Shown piece by piece: positions 1-9,468 of a DNA stretch of 64,000 nucleotides; the first letter of the stretch is position 1; each line of letters begins with the position of its first letter. The translations under genes and the position numbers were made by a program. The DNA is taken from NCBI RefSeq assembly GCF_003003255.1, contig NZ_PVTD01000007.1:1-64000 (forward strand). Direction: 5' to 3'. The DNA comes from Aliiruegeria haliotis (GTDB lineage: Bacteria > Pseudomonadota > Alphaproteobacteria > Rhodobacterales > Rhodobacteraceae). Under the pieces are notes generated by a model. It did no database searches and was not told the origin of the DNA. It saw only the letters and a program-made list of their open reading frames with translations.

Positions 1-74
1 CCGGGAGCCTCAGCCGCGATCTCCGTAACCTCGAACGTCTTCTCGCCACGATAATAGGCCGCCAAAATCGACAT
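1..74 (-). CDS. Zinc-dependent alcohol/sugar dehydrogenase, N-terminal fragment
   Basis: Only the first 24 codons lie in the window; the gene runs off the left edge. The peptide starts MSILAAYYRGEKTFEVTEI, which resembles the N-terminal beta strands of medium-chain zinc-dependent dehydrogenases (threonine or sorbitol dehydrogenase-like). The zinc and NAD motifs lie outside. The ATG is 12 bases downstream of the dehydratase stop, with an AAGGAAAG ribosome site in the gap, so it is probably the last visible gene of the sugar operon that starts near 5771. A role in oxidising a sugar or polyol is inferred from family and context. The family call rests on few residues. Confidence 0.5.
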   Translation of the reverse strand, partial: MSILAAYYRGEKTFEVTEIAAEAP

Positions 75-86
75 CGTTCTTTCCTT

Positions 87-1184
<1,098 letters not shown>

Positions 1185-1185
1185 G

Positions 1186-2190
1186 TCAGGCTCCTTGTTT
1201 CGCCCCGACGCGCGAGACGCGCGACTGCAGGAGAATGACAACGAAGAGGAAGAGGCCGCGAATGACCATCTGCCAATAGGCAGAGAAGGAGATCACGCCA
1301 CGTCCGTTTTCGAAGTTGAGAATATTGAACACGAGGCCAAGCAGAAGCGCGCCCGCAACCGTCGCCGGTACCGAGCCGAGGCCGCCTGTCAGCAGCGTGC
1401 CGCCAACCACGACCGAGGCAATGGCCGAGAGCTCCCAGCCGACGCCTTCCAGCGGTTGGCCCGCGCCGAAGCCCGAAGCGAGGATCACACCCGCGAGCCC
1501 GGCGCAGCCGCCCGACAGAATGTAGACGAAGGCCTTTGCACGGTTGACGGGCAGGCCCATCATCTTGGTCGCATCCTCGCCGCCGCCGATGGCTTCGACA
1601 GTGCGCCCGATGGAGGTCTTTTCCAGCACGATCCAAAGCGCCACGGCAAGAATGGCCACGACGATGATCGACCACGGAAGGATACCGCCGACATTGTTCA
1701 TCCCGAACTTGGTGAAATTCGACGTCCAGTCGACAGAAATCGTCTGTCGGCCCGAGATCACCAGTGCTCCGCCCTTGGCGCCAAGCATGGTGGCCAGCGT
1801 GGCGATGAAGGGCGGAATTCGCATGGCAATGACGAAGAACGCATTGAGCGCCCCGATTGCCATGCCCGCCAGAATGCCACCGGGAAGCGCCACCTGGATG
1901 CCGTAGGGTGACAGGTAGGCGACGCAGACCGAGGTGAAGGCCACCACCGATCCGACCGAGAGGTCGATACCGCCGGTCATGATGACGAAGCACATGCCGA
2001 GCGCGATCGCGATGAACATGGAGTTGTAGTTGAGGAAGGAGGAGATGTTGTAGGCGCCTGCGAAATTGTCGTAGCGCAGCGCGCCGAAGACAATCATCAC
2101 CACCAGGGCAATCCACACGCCCATGGACTGGCCATTGCCCTGGATGTACTTGCGAAGGTCGAAAGTGTTCTGGTCGAGCATATCGTTCAC
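1186..2190 (-). CDS. yjfF: Sugar ABC transporter permease (YjfF-like)
   Basis: A 334-residue inner-membrane permease of the RbsC/BPD_transp_2 family with about ten hydrophobic segments. The family motif [10 protein letters not shown] follows the third segment, and [15 protein letters not shown] lies near the C-terminus. It is the fourth transporter gene in the order binding protein, ATPase, permease, permease, which matches ytfQ-ytfR-ytfT-yjfF of E. coli. Its start overlaps the stop of the upstream permease by four bases (ATGA), so translation is probably coupled. The symbol rests on gene order and on the YtfQ-like binding protein; the substrate could be a furanose sugar or another aldose. 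Confidence 0.8.
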   Translation of the reverse strand: MNDMLDQNTFDLRKYIQGNGQSMGVWIALVVMIVFGALRYDNFAGAYNISSFLNYNSMFIAIALGMCFVIMTGGIDLSVGSVVAFTSVCVAYLSPYGIQVALPGGILAGMAIGALNAFFVIAMRIPPFIATLATMLGAKGGALVISGRQTISVDWTSNFTKFGMNNVGGILPWSIIVVAILAVALWIVLEKTSIGRTVEAIGGGEDATKMMGLPVNRAKAFVYILSGGCAGLAGVILASGFGAGQPLEGVGWELSAIASVVVGGTLLTGGLGSVPATVAGALLLGLVFNILNFENGRGVISFSAYWQMVIRGLFLFVVILLQSRVSRVGAKQGA

Positions 2191-3191
2191 TCCTTCCGGC
2201 CTTGCTGGACGTAGACGGCGAGCACGATGATGCCGGCCTTGGCAATCAGCGCCACCTCGTCGGCCACGCCGTTGGCAAGCAGGGTATATTTCACGAGCTG
2301 GATGATGACCGCGCCGAGTACGGCGCCGAAGATGGGCGCCTTGCCGCCCATCAGCAGCGTGCCGCCCACCACGGCGGAGGCGATGGCGTCAAGCTCCATG
2401 AGGTTGCCGATCCGTGCGGCGTCGGAGGCGGAGTTGATCGCCACGACGATCAGCCCGGCGATGCCCGAAAGCCCCGCCGAGATCACGTAGACGCCTGTCT
2501 TGACCCGGCGCACCGGCGTCCCCGTCAATCGCGCGGCGTTTTCGTTGCCGCCGACGGCGAGGATGCGGCGGCCATACATCGTGCGATTGACGATGTACCA
2601 GAAGACGATCGCGATCAGGAGGACAAGCCACCCCTGGAACGGCAGACCGAGGATCTTTCCGGTTCCGAGATAGGAGAACCCGGGATGGGTGAAGGTTTGC
2701 AGGTTGCCGTTGGTGAGCACCTGCGCAATCCCACGCCCCGAGATGAAGAAGATCAGCGTCGCGATGATCGGCTGCACACCTAGGTAGGCGACGAGGACCC
2801 CGTTGAAGAGCCCGCAGAGCAAGGCCACCAGGATCGGCACGATGATCGACGCCGCGAGGCCGAGCGTCGGATAGGCCTGGGCGAAGTCGCTGAGGAAAAT
2901 CAGCGGCGCGAGCGCCCCCGCCACAGCCATGACCGCCCCGACCGACAGGTCGATGCCCGCGGTGGCGATGACAAGCGTCATGCCGACCGCAACGATGGCG
3001 ATGGTCGCAACCTGCGAGATGTTCACGAACAGCGTCTGCATTTGCAGGAAGTTCGGCGTGATCGCGATATTGATGAGCAGCAGCACCGCCAGCGCGATCA
3101 GCCCCCCATGCTTGGTGAGTGTCTTAGCGTCGAAGCCAGCCATGGCAGGGTTCCTGCTCTTGCCCCGTGGGGTCTGCGAAATGTCGGTCAT
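2187..3191 (-). CDS. ytfT: Sugar ABC transporter permease (YtfT-like)
   Basis: A 334-residue hydrophobic protein of the RbsC/BPD_transp_2 permease family with the family hallmark TAGIDLSVGAV around residue 87 and AVVGGTLLMGGKAP near residue 280. It forms the membrane channel as a heterodimer with the next permease. The ATG at 3191 overlaps the stop of the ATPase gene by four bases. The N-terminus has a 30-residue polar stretch before the first membrane segment. The family call is firm; the symbol follows from operon order and is less certain. Confidence 0.8.
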   Translation of the reverse strand: MTDISQTPRGKSRNPAMAGFDAKTLTKHGGLIALAVLLLINIAITPNFLQMQTLFVNISQVATIAIVAVGMTLVIATAGIDLSVGAVMAVAGALAPLIFLSDFAQAYPTLGLAASIIVPILVALLCGLFNGVLVAYLGVQPIIATLIFFISGRGIAQVLTNGNLQTFTHPGFSYLGTGKILGLPFQGWLVLLIAIVFWYIVNRTMYGRRILAVGGNENAARLTGTPVRRVKTGVYVISAGLSGIAGLIVVAINSASDAARIGNLMELDAIASAVVGGTLLMGGKAPIFGAVLGAVIIQLVKYTLLANGVADEVALIAKAGIIVLAVYVQQGRKE

Positions 3192-4735
3192 GCTGCCGCC
3201 CCGTCTTGGGTTCCGTCGGGCGATGCGTCATGCGACTGGGCGATGGCACCGATGAGGCTCTCTTCGGTGATCCCTGGATTGTGAAGCTCGCTGACGGACT
3301 TGCCGTCCTGAAGCACGATGATCCTGTCCGCGCCTTCGACCAGTTCCTCGAATTCCGAGGAGATCAGCAAGACACCGACGCCCTTCTCGACATATTCCTG
3401 AATGATCGACTGGATCTCGAATTTCGCGCCCACATCCACGCCGCGGGTGGGCTCGTCGAGGATCAGCAGGTCGGGCTCCAGCGCCAGCCAGCGCGCCAGC
3501 AGAACCTTCTGCTGGTTGCCGCCCGACAACTCGCGGATCGGCTGTTCGATGGAGGCGAGCTTGATGCCGAGCGCCTCGACGAACTTCTTGACGATTTCCT
3601 CTTCCTTGGCCCGGTCAATGGCGCCATTGCGCACCAGCCGGGGCATCAACGCGAGCGTCATGTTCTCGCGCACCGACATTTCCGGCACGATCCCTTCGGC
3701 CTTCCGGTCTTCGGTGAGGAAACCGATGCCGCTGCGGATCGCTTCGGCCGGATCCTTGAAGCCGGCCGGGTTGGCATGCGTCGCCACCGCGCCGCCGCGC
3801 AGCTTGTCCATGGCAAAGATCGCCCGCGCCGCTTCCGTGCGGCCCGAGCCGAGCAACCCGCCCAACCCCACGATCTCGCCCTTGTGGATGGACACGGAGA
3901 CGTCGCGCAGGTTGCGGTCGGTGTGAAGGTTCGTGGCTTCCAGCAACAACTCGCCGCGTTCATGCGTGCCGCCACCGAGATCGGTCATGCCGGCGGCCGA
4001 TATCTCTTCGGGGTCGCGCCCCAGCATGTCCGCGATCAACCCGAGCTTGGTGCTCTCTGCGATCTCGCGCACGGCGACGGTCTGGCCGTCGCGCATGATC
4101 GTGGCGCGGTCGCAGATGTGGAACAACTCGTCGAGGAAATGCGAGATGTAGATGACCGACACACCCTTGGCCTTCAGCCCGCGAACCACGCCGAACAGCG
4201 TTTCCACCTCGCGGTCATCCAGCGAGGACGTCGGCTCGTCCATGATCACCAGCCGGGAGTTGAGCGACACGGCACGGGCGATGGCGGTCAGTTGCTGGAT
4301 GGCCGTGGAAAAACTGCCCAAAGGCTGCGTCACGTCGATGTCGATGCCAAAATCGGAGAGGATCTCCCGTGTGCGCCGGTGCGCCGCCTTCCAGTCGATC
4401 AGGCCAAGCTTGGTGCGCGGCTCGTACCCCATGATGACGTTTTCCGTCACCGAGCGGAGCGGCACGAGGCTCAACTCCTGGTAGATTGTCGCGATGCCGT
4501 TGTCCTGCGCTTCCCGCGGGGACAGCGCATTCCAGGGGGCATCTTCAAAGGTGATATCCCCGGAATCCTTGCGATAAACGCCAGTCAGGATCTTGATCAG
4601 GGTGGATTTTCCAGCGCCGTTCTGCCCGATGACGGCATGAACTTCGCCCGGGGCGATCTCAAGTTCTGCGGATGTGAGAGCTGCGACGCCCGCAAAGGAC
4701 TTGTTGATGCCCTGCATTCTCAGGAGCGGTTGCAT
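3188..4735 (-). CDS. ytfR: Sugar ABC transporter ATP-binding protein, tandem domains (YtfR/RbsA-like)
   Basis: A 515-residue cytoplasmic ATPase with two fused ABC domains, as in RbsA/MglA. The first domain has an intact Walker A (GQNGAGKST, near residue 37) and Walker B (LVIMDEPTSSL) with a weak signature (FSTAIQQLT). The second domain has the usual degenerate Walker A (GLLGSGRTE), a canonical signature ELSGGNQQK and Walker B LLILDEPTRGVD. This asymmetry is normal for carbohydrate CUT2 ATPases. It energises the two downstream permeases. A 61-base gap with a stable hairpin separates it from the upstream binding-protein gene. Confidence 0.88.
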   Translation of the reverse strand: MQPLLRMQGINKSFAGVAALTSAELEIAPGEVHAVIGQNGAGKSTLIKILTGVYRKDSGDITFEDAPWNALSPREAQDNGIATIYQELSLVPLRSVTENVIMGYEPRTKLGLIDWKAAHRRTREILSDFGIDIDVTQPLGSFSTAIQQLTAIARAVSLNSRLVIMDEPTSSLDDREVETLFGVVRGLKAKGVSVIYISHFLDELFHICDRATIMRDGQTVAVREIAESTKLGLIADMLGRDPEEISAAGMTDLGGGTHERGELLLEATNLHTDRNLRDVSVSIHKGEIVGLGGLLGSGRTEAARAIFAMDKLRGGAVATHANPAGFKDPAEAIRSGIGFLTEDRKAEGIVPEMSVRENMTLALMPRLVRNGAIDRAKEEEIVKKFVEALGIKLASIEQPIRELSGGNQQKVLLARWLALEPDLLILDEPTRGVDVGAKFEIQSIIQEYVEKGVGVLLISSEFEELVEGADRIIVLQDGKSVSELHNPGITEESLIGAIAQSHDASPDGTQDGAAA

Positions 4736-4761
4736 CAGAGGCCTTTCGCCAAAATGCGCGA

Positions 4762-4783
4762 GGGGCCGCCCGAAGGCAGCCCC
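4762..4783 (-). other. Intercistronic stem-loop with TTCG loop between binding protein and ATPase genes
   Basis: On the minus strand the arms GGGGCTGCC and GGCGGCCCC pair with one G-T wobble around a TTCG tetraloop, 14 bases after the ytfQ-like stop codon. There is no T-run, so it is more likely an mRNA-stabilising or processing hairpin than a terminator. Such hairpins commonly keep binding-protein mRNA more abundant than permease mRNA. Confidence 0.6.
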
Positions 4784-4796
4784 CCGGCGGGGAGGA

Positions 4797-5771
4797 TCAG
4801 TACGCCTCGTCGATGTGATCGGCGGCGTTCTCGGCGGTGAAGATACGGTCTTCGACCTTCACCCATGGCGGGATCTCTTCGCCAGCGGCGTATTTCTTCA
4901 TCACCTCGCAGGCGAGCGGCCCGAAGAACGGCGAGGATTCCACCGTCACGCCCATCTTGCCGTCGATGATCGCCTGAAGCGCGTCGCGGGTACCGTCGAT
5001 GGAAACAACCATCACGTCCTCACCCGGCTTGCGGCCGGCAAGCTCAAGCGCCTGGATCGCGCCGATGGCCATCTCGTCATTATGTGCATAGACGATGTTC
5101 ACGTCCGGATGCGCCTGCAACAGTGTCTCCATGACCTGACGGCCAAGGTCACGGGCGAAATCACCGGTCTGCGAGGCGACGATCTCGAAGCGGTCATCCT
5201 GAAGGATGCGATCATCGAAGCCGGACTTGCGATCGTTCGCGGGCGAGGAACCGGTGGTGCCTTCCAGCTCGACGATGATGCCCTTGTCGCCCTCGAAGTT
5301 CTCGATCACCCATTCGGCGACGCGCTTGCCTTGATCGACGAAATCGGAACCAAGGAACGACACGTAATGCTCGCCCGCCTTGGCGACGTTCGGGTCAACC
5401 GAACGGTCGACGAGGAAGGTTGGGATACCGGCAGCCTGGGCCTTCATCACTGCGGGGATGAGCGGCTTTTCTTCGCGCGGCGGCAGGAAGAGCACATCGA
5501 TTCCCTGCGCGATCATCGAGTCGACATCGGCAACCTGCTTCGCGGCGGAGCCGGCGGCGTCGGTTGCGATCAGATCCCAGTTGCAGCTCTCGGCGGTGTC
5601 ATGGAACGACTTGGTTTCCGCGATCCGCCAGGGGTTGTTCGATTCCATCTGGCTGAAGCCGACCTTGTAGCGTTCTTTCTGCTCAAGCGGCGGCGGCTCG
5701 GCCATGGCCGACATGGTCGTCAGTCCCAGACCAAAAGCGATGGCCGTCCCCATCAAAATCCGACGTTTCAT
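4797..5771 (-). CDS. ytfQ: Periplasmic sugar-binding protein (YtfQ-like)
   Basis: A 324-residue type I periplasmic binding protein. The signal peptide is visible (MKRRILMGTAIAFGLG, cleavage near SAMAEP). Stretches characteristic of the galactofuranose-binding protein YtfQ can be seen: FLVDRSVD near residue 136, SQTGDFAR near 202, VYAHNDEMAIGAIQA near 231 and SIDGTRDAL near 258. It delivers the sugar to the YtfR/T-YjfF transporter. It is the first gene of the operon and faces the LacI regulator at 5947 across two palindromic operators. Binding of a furanose is inferred from YtfQ similarity and is not proven. Confidence 0.85.
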   Translation of the reverse strand: MKRRILMGTAIAFGLGLTTMSAMAEPPPLEQKERYKVGFSQMESNNPWRIAETKSFHDTAESCNWDLIATDAAGSAAKQVADVDSMIAQGIDVLFLPPREEKPLIPAVMKAQAAGIPTFLVDRSVDPNVAKAGEHYVSFLGSDFVDQGKRVAEWVIENFEGDKGIIVELEGTTGSSPANDRKSGFDDRILQDDRFEIVASQTGDFARDLGRQVMETLLQAHPDVNIVYAHNDEMAIGAIQALELAGRKPGEDVMVVSIDGTRDALQAIIDGKMGVTVESSPFFGPLACEVMKKYAAGEEIPPWVKVEDRIFTAENAADHIDEAY

Positions 5772-5867
5772 TGTAGTCTCCTCCTTGGTTTTGCGGCATC
5801 GGTTCGTGTCTTGCCGCGTCTTTGTTCTTCTCTAGCAGCGCTTGGACCTATGCCTTGTGGCATCCAA

Positions 5868-5885
5868 AGCTAATGATCATTAGCT
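5868..5885. promoter_or_regulatory. Palindromic operator 1, probable LacI-family site
   Basis: AGCTAATGATCATTAGCT is a perfect 18-base palindrome in the 175-base space between the divergent ytfQ-like and lacI genes. The central CG step of classical LacI/GalR operators is absent (centre is AT). Its centre is 21 bases, two helical turns, from the centre of operator 2. Assignment to the adjacent LacI protein is inferred from position. Confidence 0.75.
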
Positions 5886-5888
5886 GTC

Positions 5889-5906
5889 AACTAATGATTA
5901 TTAGTT
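5889..5906. promoter_or_regulatory. Palindromic operator 2, probable LacI-family site
   Basis: AACTAATGATTATTAGTT is an 18-base near-palindrome, broken only at one symmetric base pair. It shares the CTAATGATNATTAG core with the perfect palindrome 21 bases upstream. The pair lies between the divergent regulator and transporter operon, so two dimers could bind the same helix face and repress both directions. Confidence 0.72.
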
Positions 5907-5946
5907 TCCGCTTGATTTCGCCTCCAATCGGCCCGATACAGACGGA

Positions 5947-7059
5947 ATGGGAAAGAAAACGAAGACGACGGAACACTCCGACCCATCCGGTGTGGGCAAC
6001 GTTGCGGGGCAACGGCGCGTGACGATGCAGGACGTCGCCCGAGTCGCGGGGTGTTCGCAGTCCACGGTCTCGTTCGCTCTGAACAACAACACCTCGGTCA
6101 AGATTTCCGAGCGGACGCGGCAACGCGTGCTTCAGGTTGCGAACGAACTTGGCTATCGGATCCCACCGCTTCCGGCGCTGGAGGACAGCCGCGCGCCGGG
6201 AGATGGCGCCATCGCCTTTGTGATCGACAAGATCTCGACCAGCCCGGAGGGCGTTGTCATGCTCGACGGCATCCGGCAGGTCGCGCGAACACTGGGGTCT
6301 GTCGTGATCGCTTCGGAAACCGACAATGACGCCGCGCTTGAGCCGCAGGCCCTCCAAATGCTGCTGGACATGAAAGTGCGGGCCATCATCTACGCCTGCA
6401 TCTTCACGCGCCAGGTGGAACTGCCGACGATTCTGAAGAACACTGCCGTTCCGGTCGTGCTGCTCAACTGCTACGAACACGGCGGAACCCTGCCCTCCGT
6501 GGTGCCGGGCGAGATCGCCGGCGGCCATCGCGCCACCGCGCTCCTCACCGGCGCCGGACATCAGCGCATCGGGACGATCACCGGCGAAATCTTCATGGAA
6601 GCGGCGCGCGACAGGTTGCAAGGCTACCGAAACGCGCTCGCAACCGCCGACATCCCCTATGCGCCCGAACTGGTTGTCGAGGGCGACTGGTCGACCTCCG
6701 CCGGCTATCGGGGCACGCAGCGATTGCTGGGTCTGGACAAACCGCCGACCGCCATCTTCTGCCAGAACGACCGCATGGCCACCGGTTGCTACGAGGCGCT
6801 CAAGGAAACCGGACTGCGCATCCCCGAAGACATTTCGGTCGTCGGCTATGACGACGAAGAAGTTGCCCGGCACCTTTCGCCACCGCTGACCTCGCTGGTC
6901 CTGCCGAGTCGTGCGATGGGACGCTGGGCGGTCGAGCAATTGCTGAGCGAGCCGGCCGGCACACCGCAACGTCAAGGACTGGTGAAACTGGAATGCAGCC
7001 TTGTGGAACGCGCCTCCGTGGCGCCTCCGTCCGCTACGTCGATTTCCACACGCACCTGA
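5947..7059 (+). CDS. LacI-family transcriptional regulator of the ytf-like operon
   Basis: A 370-residue regulator. After a 26-residue polar N-terminal tail comes the LacI helix-turn-helix (VTMQDVARVAGCSQSTVS) with hinge helix, followed by a periplasmic-binding-protein-like sugar-sensing domain (IAFVIDK near residue 95, AIFCQNDRMATGCYEAL near 273, SVVGYDDEEVARHLSPPLT near 298). It is divergent from the sugar transport operon and convergent with the aldehyde dehydrogenase gene, leaving nine bases between them. It is expected to repress the transporter until an inducing sugar binds. The start at 5947 has only a weak ribosome site; an internal start near 6025 would remove the tail but keep the DNA-binding domain. 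Confidence 0.88.
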   Translation: MGKKTKTTEHSDPSGVGNVAGQRRVTMQDVARVAGCSQSTVSFALNNNTSVKISERTRQRVLQVANELGYRIPPLPALEDSRAPGDGAIAFVIDKISTSPEGVVMLDGIRQVARTLGSVVIASETDNDAALEPQALQMLLDMKVRAIIYACIFTRQVELPTILKNTAVPVVLLNCYEHGGTLPSVVPGEIAGGHRATALLTGAGHQRIGTITGEIFMEAARDRLQGYRNALATADIPYAPELVVEGDWSTSAGYRGTQRLLGLDKPPTAIFCQNDRMATGCYEALKETGLRIPEDISVVGYDDEEVARHLSPPLTSLVLPSRAMGRWAVEQLLSEPAGTPQRQGLVKLECSLVERASVAPPSATSISTRT

Positions 7060-7068
7060 CATCCTGCC

Positions 7069-8535
7069 TCAGCCCCAGTTCAGATAGGTGGTCTGCTTGC
7101 GCAGGTACCCATCGAACCCGTATTTGCCGTCTTCCCCGCCAAGCCCGGATTCCTTCCAGCCGGTGTGGAACCCCTGCACCTGCTCACCATTGGCCCGGTT
7201 GAGATAGATCTCGCCGAATTTCATCGCGTATGGCGTGCGGGCAATGCGTCGGAAATCGCGCGTGAAAACGTAGGCCGAGAGGCCATAGGCGCTGTCATTG
7301 GCGAGTGTCGCCGCCTCCTCGAAGCTCGACACGGTCAGGGCGGGCACGACCGGGCCGAACACCTCGTTCTGCACCAGGGTCGAGGCGTTGTCCTTTACCC
7401 GCAGCACGGTCGGGGAATACCAGTAGCCCTTGTCGTAGGCGCCCTCGCTGAGCGGTCCGCCCGGAAGCAGCACCTCGGCGCCCTCGCCCTCTGCCGCGCC
7501 GACCATCTCGGCGATCTTGTCGACCTCGACCCGGCTCACCTTGGGGCCCATGTCCGGGTCTCCCATCGGGTCGCCGATGCTGAGCGCCTTCGACTTCGCC
7601 ACGAACTTGTCGAGGAACTCCGCAGCGATCGCCTCGTGCAGGTACATCCGCTCGTTGCAGGTGCAAATCTGGCCGCAGTTGGTATAGCGCGCGACGACAG
7701 CCGCCTCGACGGCCTTGTCGATATCGGCGTCCTCCATGACGATGAAGGGCGCCTTGCCGCCCAACTCCAACCGCACCACTTTCATGGTCTCGGCGCCGGT
7801 GCGATAGATCTGCTTGCCGGCGCGCGTCGAGCCAGTCATCGTCACGAGGTCGGAGAGCGGGCTTTCGACCATCGCCTGACCCACCACGGCGCCGCGGCCC
7901 GTGACGACATTCACAACACCTCTGGGAATTCCGGCCTTCTCGGCGAGAGCACAGATGAACATTCCCGAAAGCGGGGTGATCTCGTGGGCCAGCAGCACGA
8001 AGGTATTGCCAGTGACCAGCGCCGGGCCAAGCTTGCGGGCACAGAGCGCCGCCGGGTAATTCCAGGCCGTCAATGCCAGGACCACCCCATGGGGATGACG
8101 GCGGATCTGCACCTCTTCATCGGGATTGTCCGAGGCGACGATATCACCCTCGATCTGGCGAGCGCGGCCTGCGGCGTGGCGCAGGAACATCGACACGGCA
8201 CCAACCTCGCCCCGGGCCTGCCCGATCGGCTTGCCCTGTTCGAGCGTTATGATCCGGGCGAGTTCCTCCGCGCGGGCCTCGACCTCCCGCGCAAGCGCGA
8301 AAACGGCCTCGCCGCGCTTCACGGCCGGAAGCGCCGCCCAGGCCGGTTGCGCCCGTTGTGCGGCTTCAAGAGCTGCGATCGCATCTTCGGCGGTGGCGTC
8401 CGGAATGGTCGCAATGACCTCCTCGTTCGCCGGGTTGTCGACCTCGATCAGACCACCGCTTCCGGAAACCCACTCCCCGTCAACCAGCATCCTTGCGCGC
8501 AGGACCTCTCCCCGTTCCAGGGTGAACCCTTCCAT
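7069..8535 (-). CDS. Aldehyde dehydrogenase (lactaldehyde/glycolaldehyde dehydrogenase AldA-like)
   Basis: A 488-residue NAD(P)-dependent aldehyde dehydrogenase similar in motif order to AldA. The catalytic glutamate (LELGGKAP, E257) and nucleophilic cysteine (NCGQICTC, C291) are present, as are the TAWNYP loop and TGSTRAG nucleotide motif. The conserved lysine of the usual KPSE cofactor motif is replaced: the sequence is VLLAHEITP, with leucine 182 in its place. This is unusual, because that lysine contacts the NAD ribose or phosphate in most family members. A FadR-type operator sits immediately upstream of its AGGAG ribosome site. It probably oxidises the aldehyde made by the GMC enzyme at 9469. 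Confidence 0.85.
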   Translation of the reverse strand: MEGFTLERGEVLRARMLVDGEWVSGSGGLIEVDNPANEEVIATIPDATAEDAIAALEAAQRAQPAWAALPAVKRGEAVFALAREVEARAEELARIITLEQGKPIGQARGEVGAVSMFLRHAAGRARQIEGDIVASDNPDEEVQIRRHPHGVVLALTAWNYPAALCARKLGPALVTGNTFVLLAHEITPLSGMFICALAEKAGIPRGVVNVVTGRGAVVGQAMVESPLSDLVTMTGSTRAGKQIYRTGAETMKVVRLELGGKAPFIVMEDADIDKAVEAAVVARYTNCGQICTCNERMYLHEAIAAEFLDKFVAKSKALSIGDPMGDPDMGPKVSRVEVDKIAEMVGAAEGEGAEVLLPGGPLSEGAYDKGYWYSPTVLRVKDNASTLVQNEVFGPVVPALTVSSFEEAATLANDSAYGLSAYVFTRDFRRIARTPYAMKFGEIYLNRANGEQVQGFHTGWKESGLGGEDGKYGFDGYLRKQTTYLNWG

Positions 8536-8546
8536 GTTGCGGCTCC

Positions 8547-8559
8547 TTGGTCAGACCAA
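8547..8559. promoter_or_regulatory. FCD/GntR-type operator upstream of aldehyde dehydrogenase
   Basis: TTGGTCAGACCAA is palindromic apart from its central base and fits the TNGTNNNACNA pattern known for FadR-subfamily GntR regulators. It lies directly upstream of the aldehyde dehydrogenase ribosome site. A related TTGGT-N3-ACCAA site occurs upstream of the TRAP transporter. Confidence 0.75.
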
Positions 8560-8710
8560 ACTTTCCGGAACCATACGCAGGGCGCTGACGATCAGTCAAG
8601 GATTTCCGCGACAAACAGAATTTCCCCTGTATTATTGAGCGAAAGCAGTTGATACATCAGTCCCGGGTCGATACGACTTGAAGTATCATCATACCAAAGG
8701 GGCTCAAGCC

Positions 8711-9445
8711 GTGAACCAAGCGAGTCGCCCGCAATCCGTTGACACCGCCCCCGCGACCGGGCGGGCCTCTGACGCCATCGTCAGCCAGATCCAGCAGCGA
8801 ATCCTCTCTGGCGAGCTGGCGCACAACTCTCCCCTGCCCTCGGAACGCGACCTCATGGAGCAGTTCTCCGCCAGCCGGACCGTGATCCGCGAAGCGGTCG
8901 CGGCGCTGGCCAGCCGTGGCTTTCTCGAGGCCAAGCCACGCTATCGTCCAATCGTCCGCAAGCCGGGCTACGACACGGCGCTGAACTCCGTCGGCTCCAT
9001 CGTGGAACTCATGCTGCGACAGGAAGACGGTGTCAGATCGCTCTTTCAGGCCCGCGTGTTTGTAGAACGGGGCCTGGTTCGCGACGCCGCCACATCCGCC
9101 ACACGCGAGGACATTGCCGCACTCAAGGACGCGCTGGCTGCCAACGAACGGGCGATCCCGGAATCCGACGCGTTCTTCGCCACCGATGTCGCCTTTCACG
9201 GTGTGCTCTACCGCATCCCGCAGAATCCACTCTTTCCAACGCTGCACGCCGCCTATGCGTCATGGCTGGCGCCGCACTGGTGCCAGATGCTGCGCTCCCC
9301 GGAGCGCAATCAGGTCAATTTCGCCAGCCACCAGGCTATCTACACGGCCATCCTCGAACGCGACCCAGATGCCGCAGAGGAGGCGCTGGTCACCCACCTG
9401 GACACCGCATGGAACCACGTGCGGGAGACATTCGGCCTCGACTGA
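8711..9445 (+). CDS. GntR-family (FadR/FCD subfamily) transcriptional regulator
   Basis: A 244-residue regulator with an N-terminal winged helix (DAIVSQIQQRILSGEL, PLPSERDLMEQFSASRTVIREAVAAL) and an all-helical FCD effector domain. The FCD metal-ligand histidines are plausible in DVAFHGVLY and FASHQAIY. The open frame begins with TTG at 8678, but the GTG at 8711 has an AAAGGGG ribosome site nine bases upstream and is the likelier start. It is divergent from the aldehyde dehydrogenase and lies 23 bases upstream of the GMC gene. It probably represses this alcohol/aldehyde/TRAP module and responds to a small organic acid. Confidence 0.88.
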   Translation: MNQASRPQSVDTAPATGRASDAIVSQIQQRILSGELAHNSPLPSERDLMEQFSASRTVIREAVAALASRGFLEAKPRYRPIVRKPGYDTALNSVGSIVELMLRQEDGVRSLFQARVFVERGLVRDAATSATREDIAALKDALAANERAIPESDAFFATDVAFHGVLYRIPQNPLFPTLHAAYASWLAPHWCQMLRSPERNQVNFASHQAIYTAILERDPDAAEEALVTHLDTAWNHVRETFGLD

Positions 9446-9468
9446 GCGCCGAACCGGAGGAGAACGAC

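Noticed and set aside
3167-4840. A 557-codon plus-strand open frame opposite the YtfR-like ATPase
   Set aside because: The minus strand encodes a clear tandem ABC ATPase. The plus frame is a shadow.
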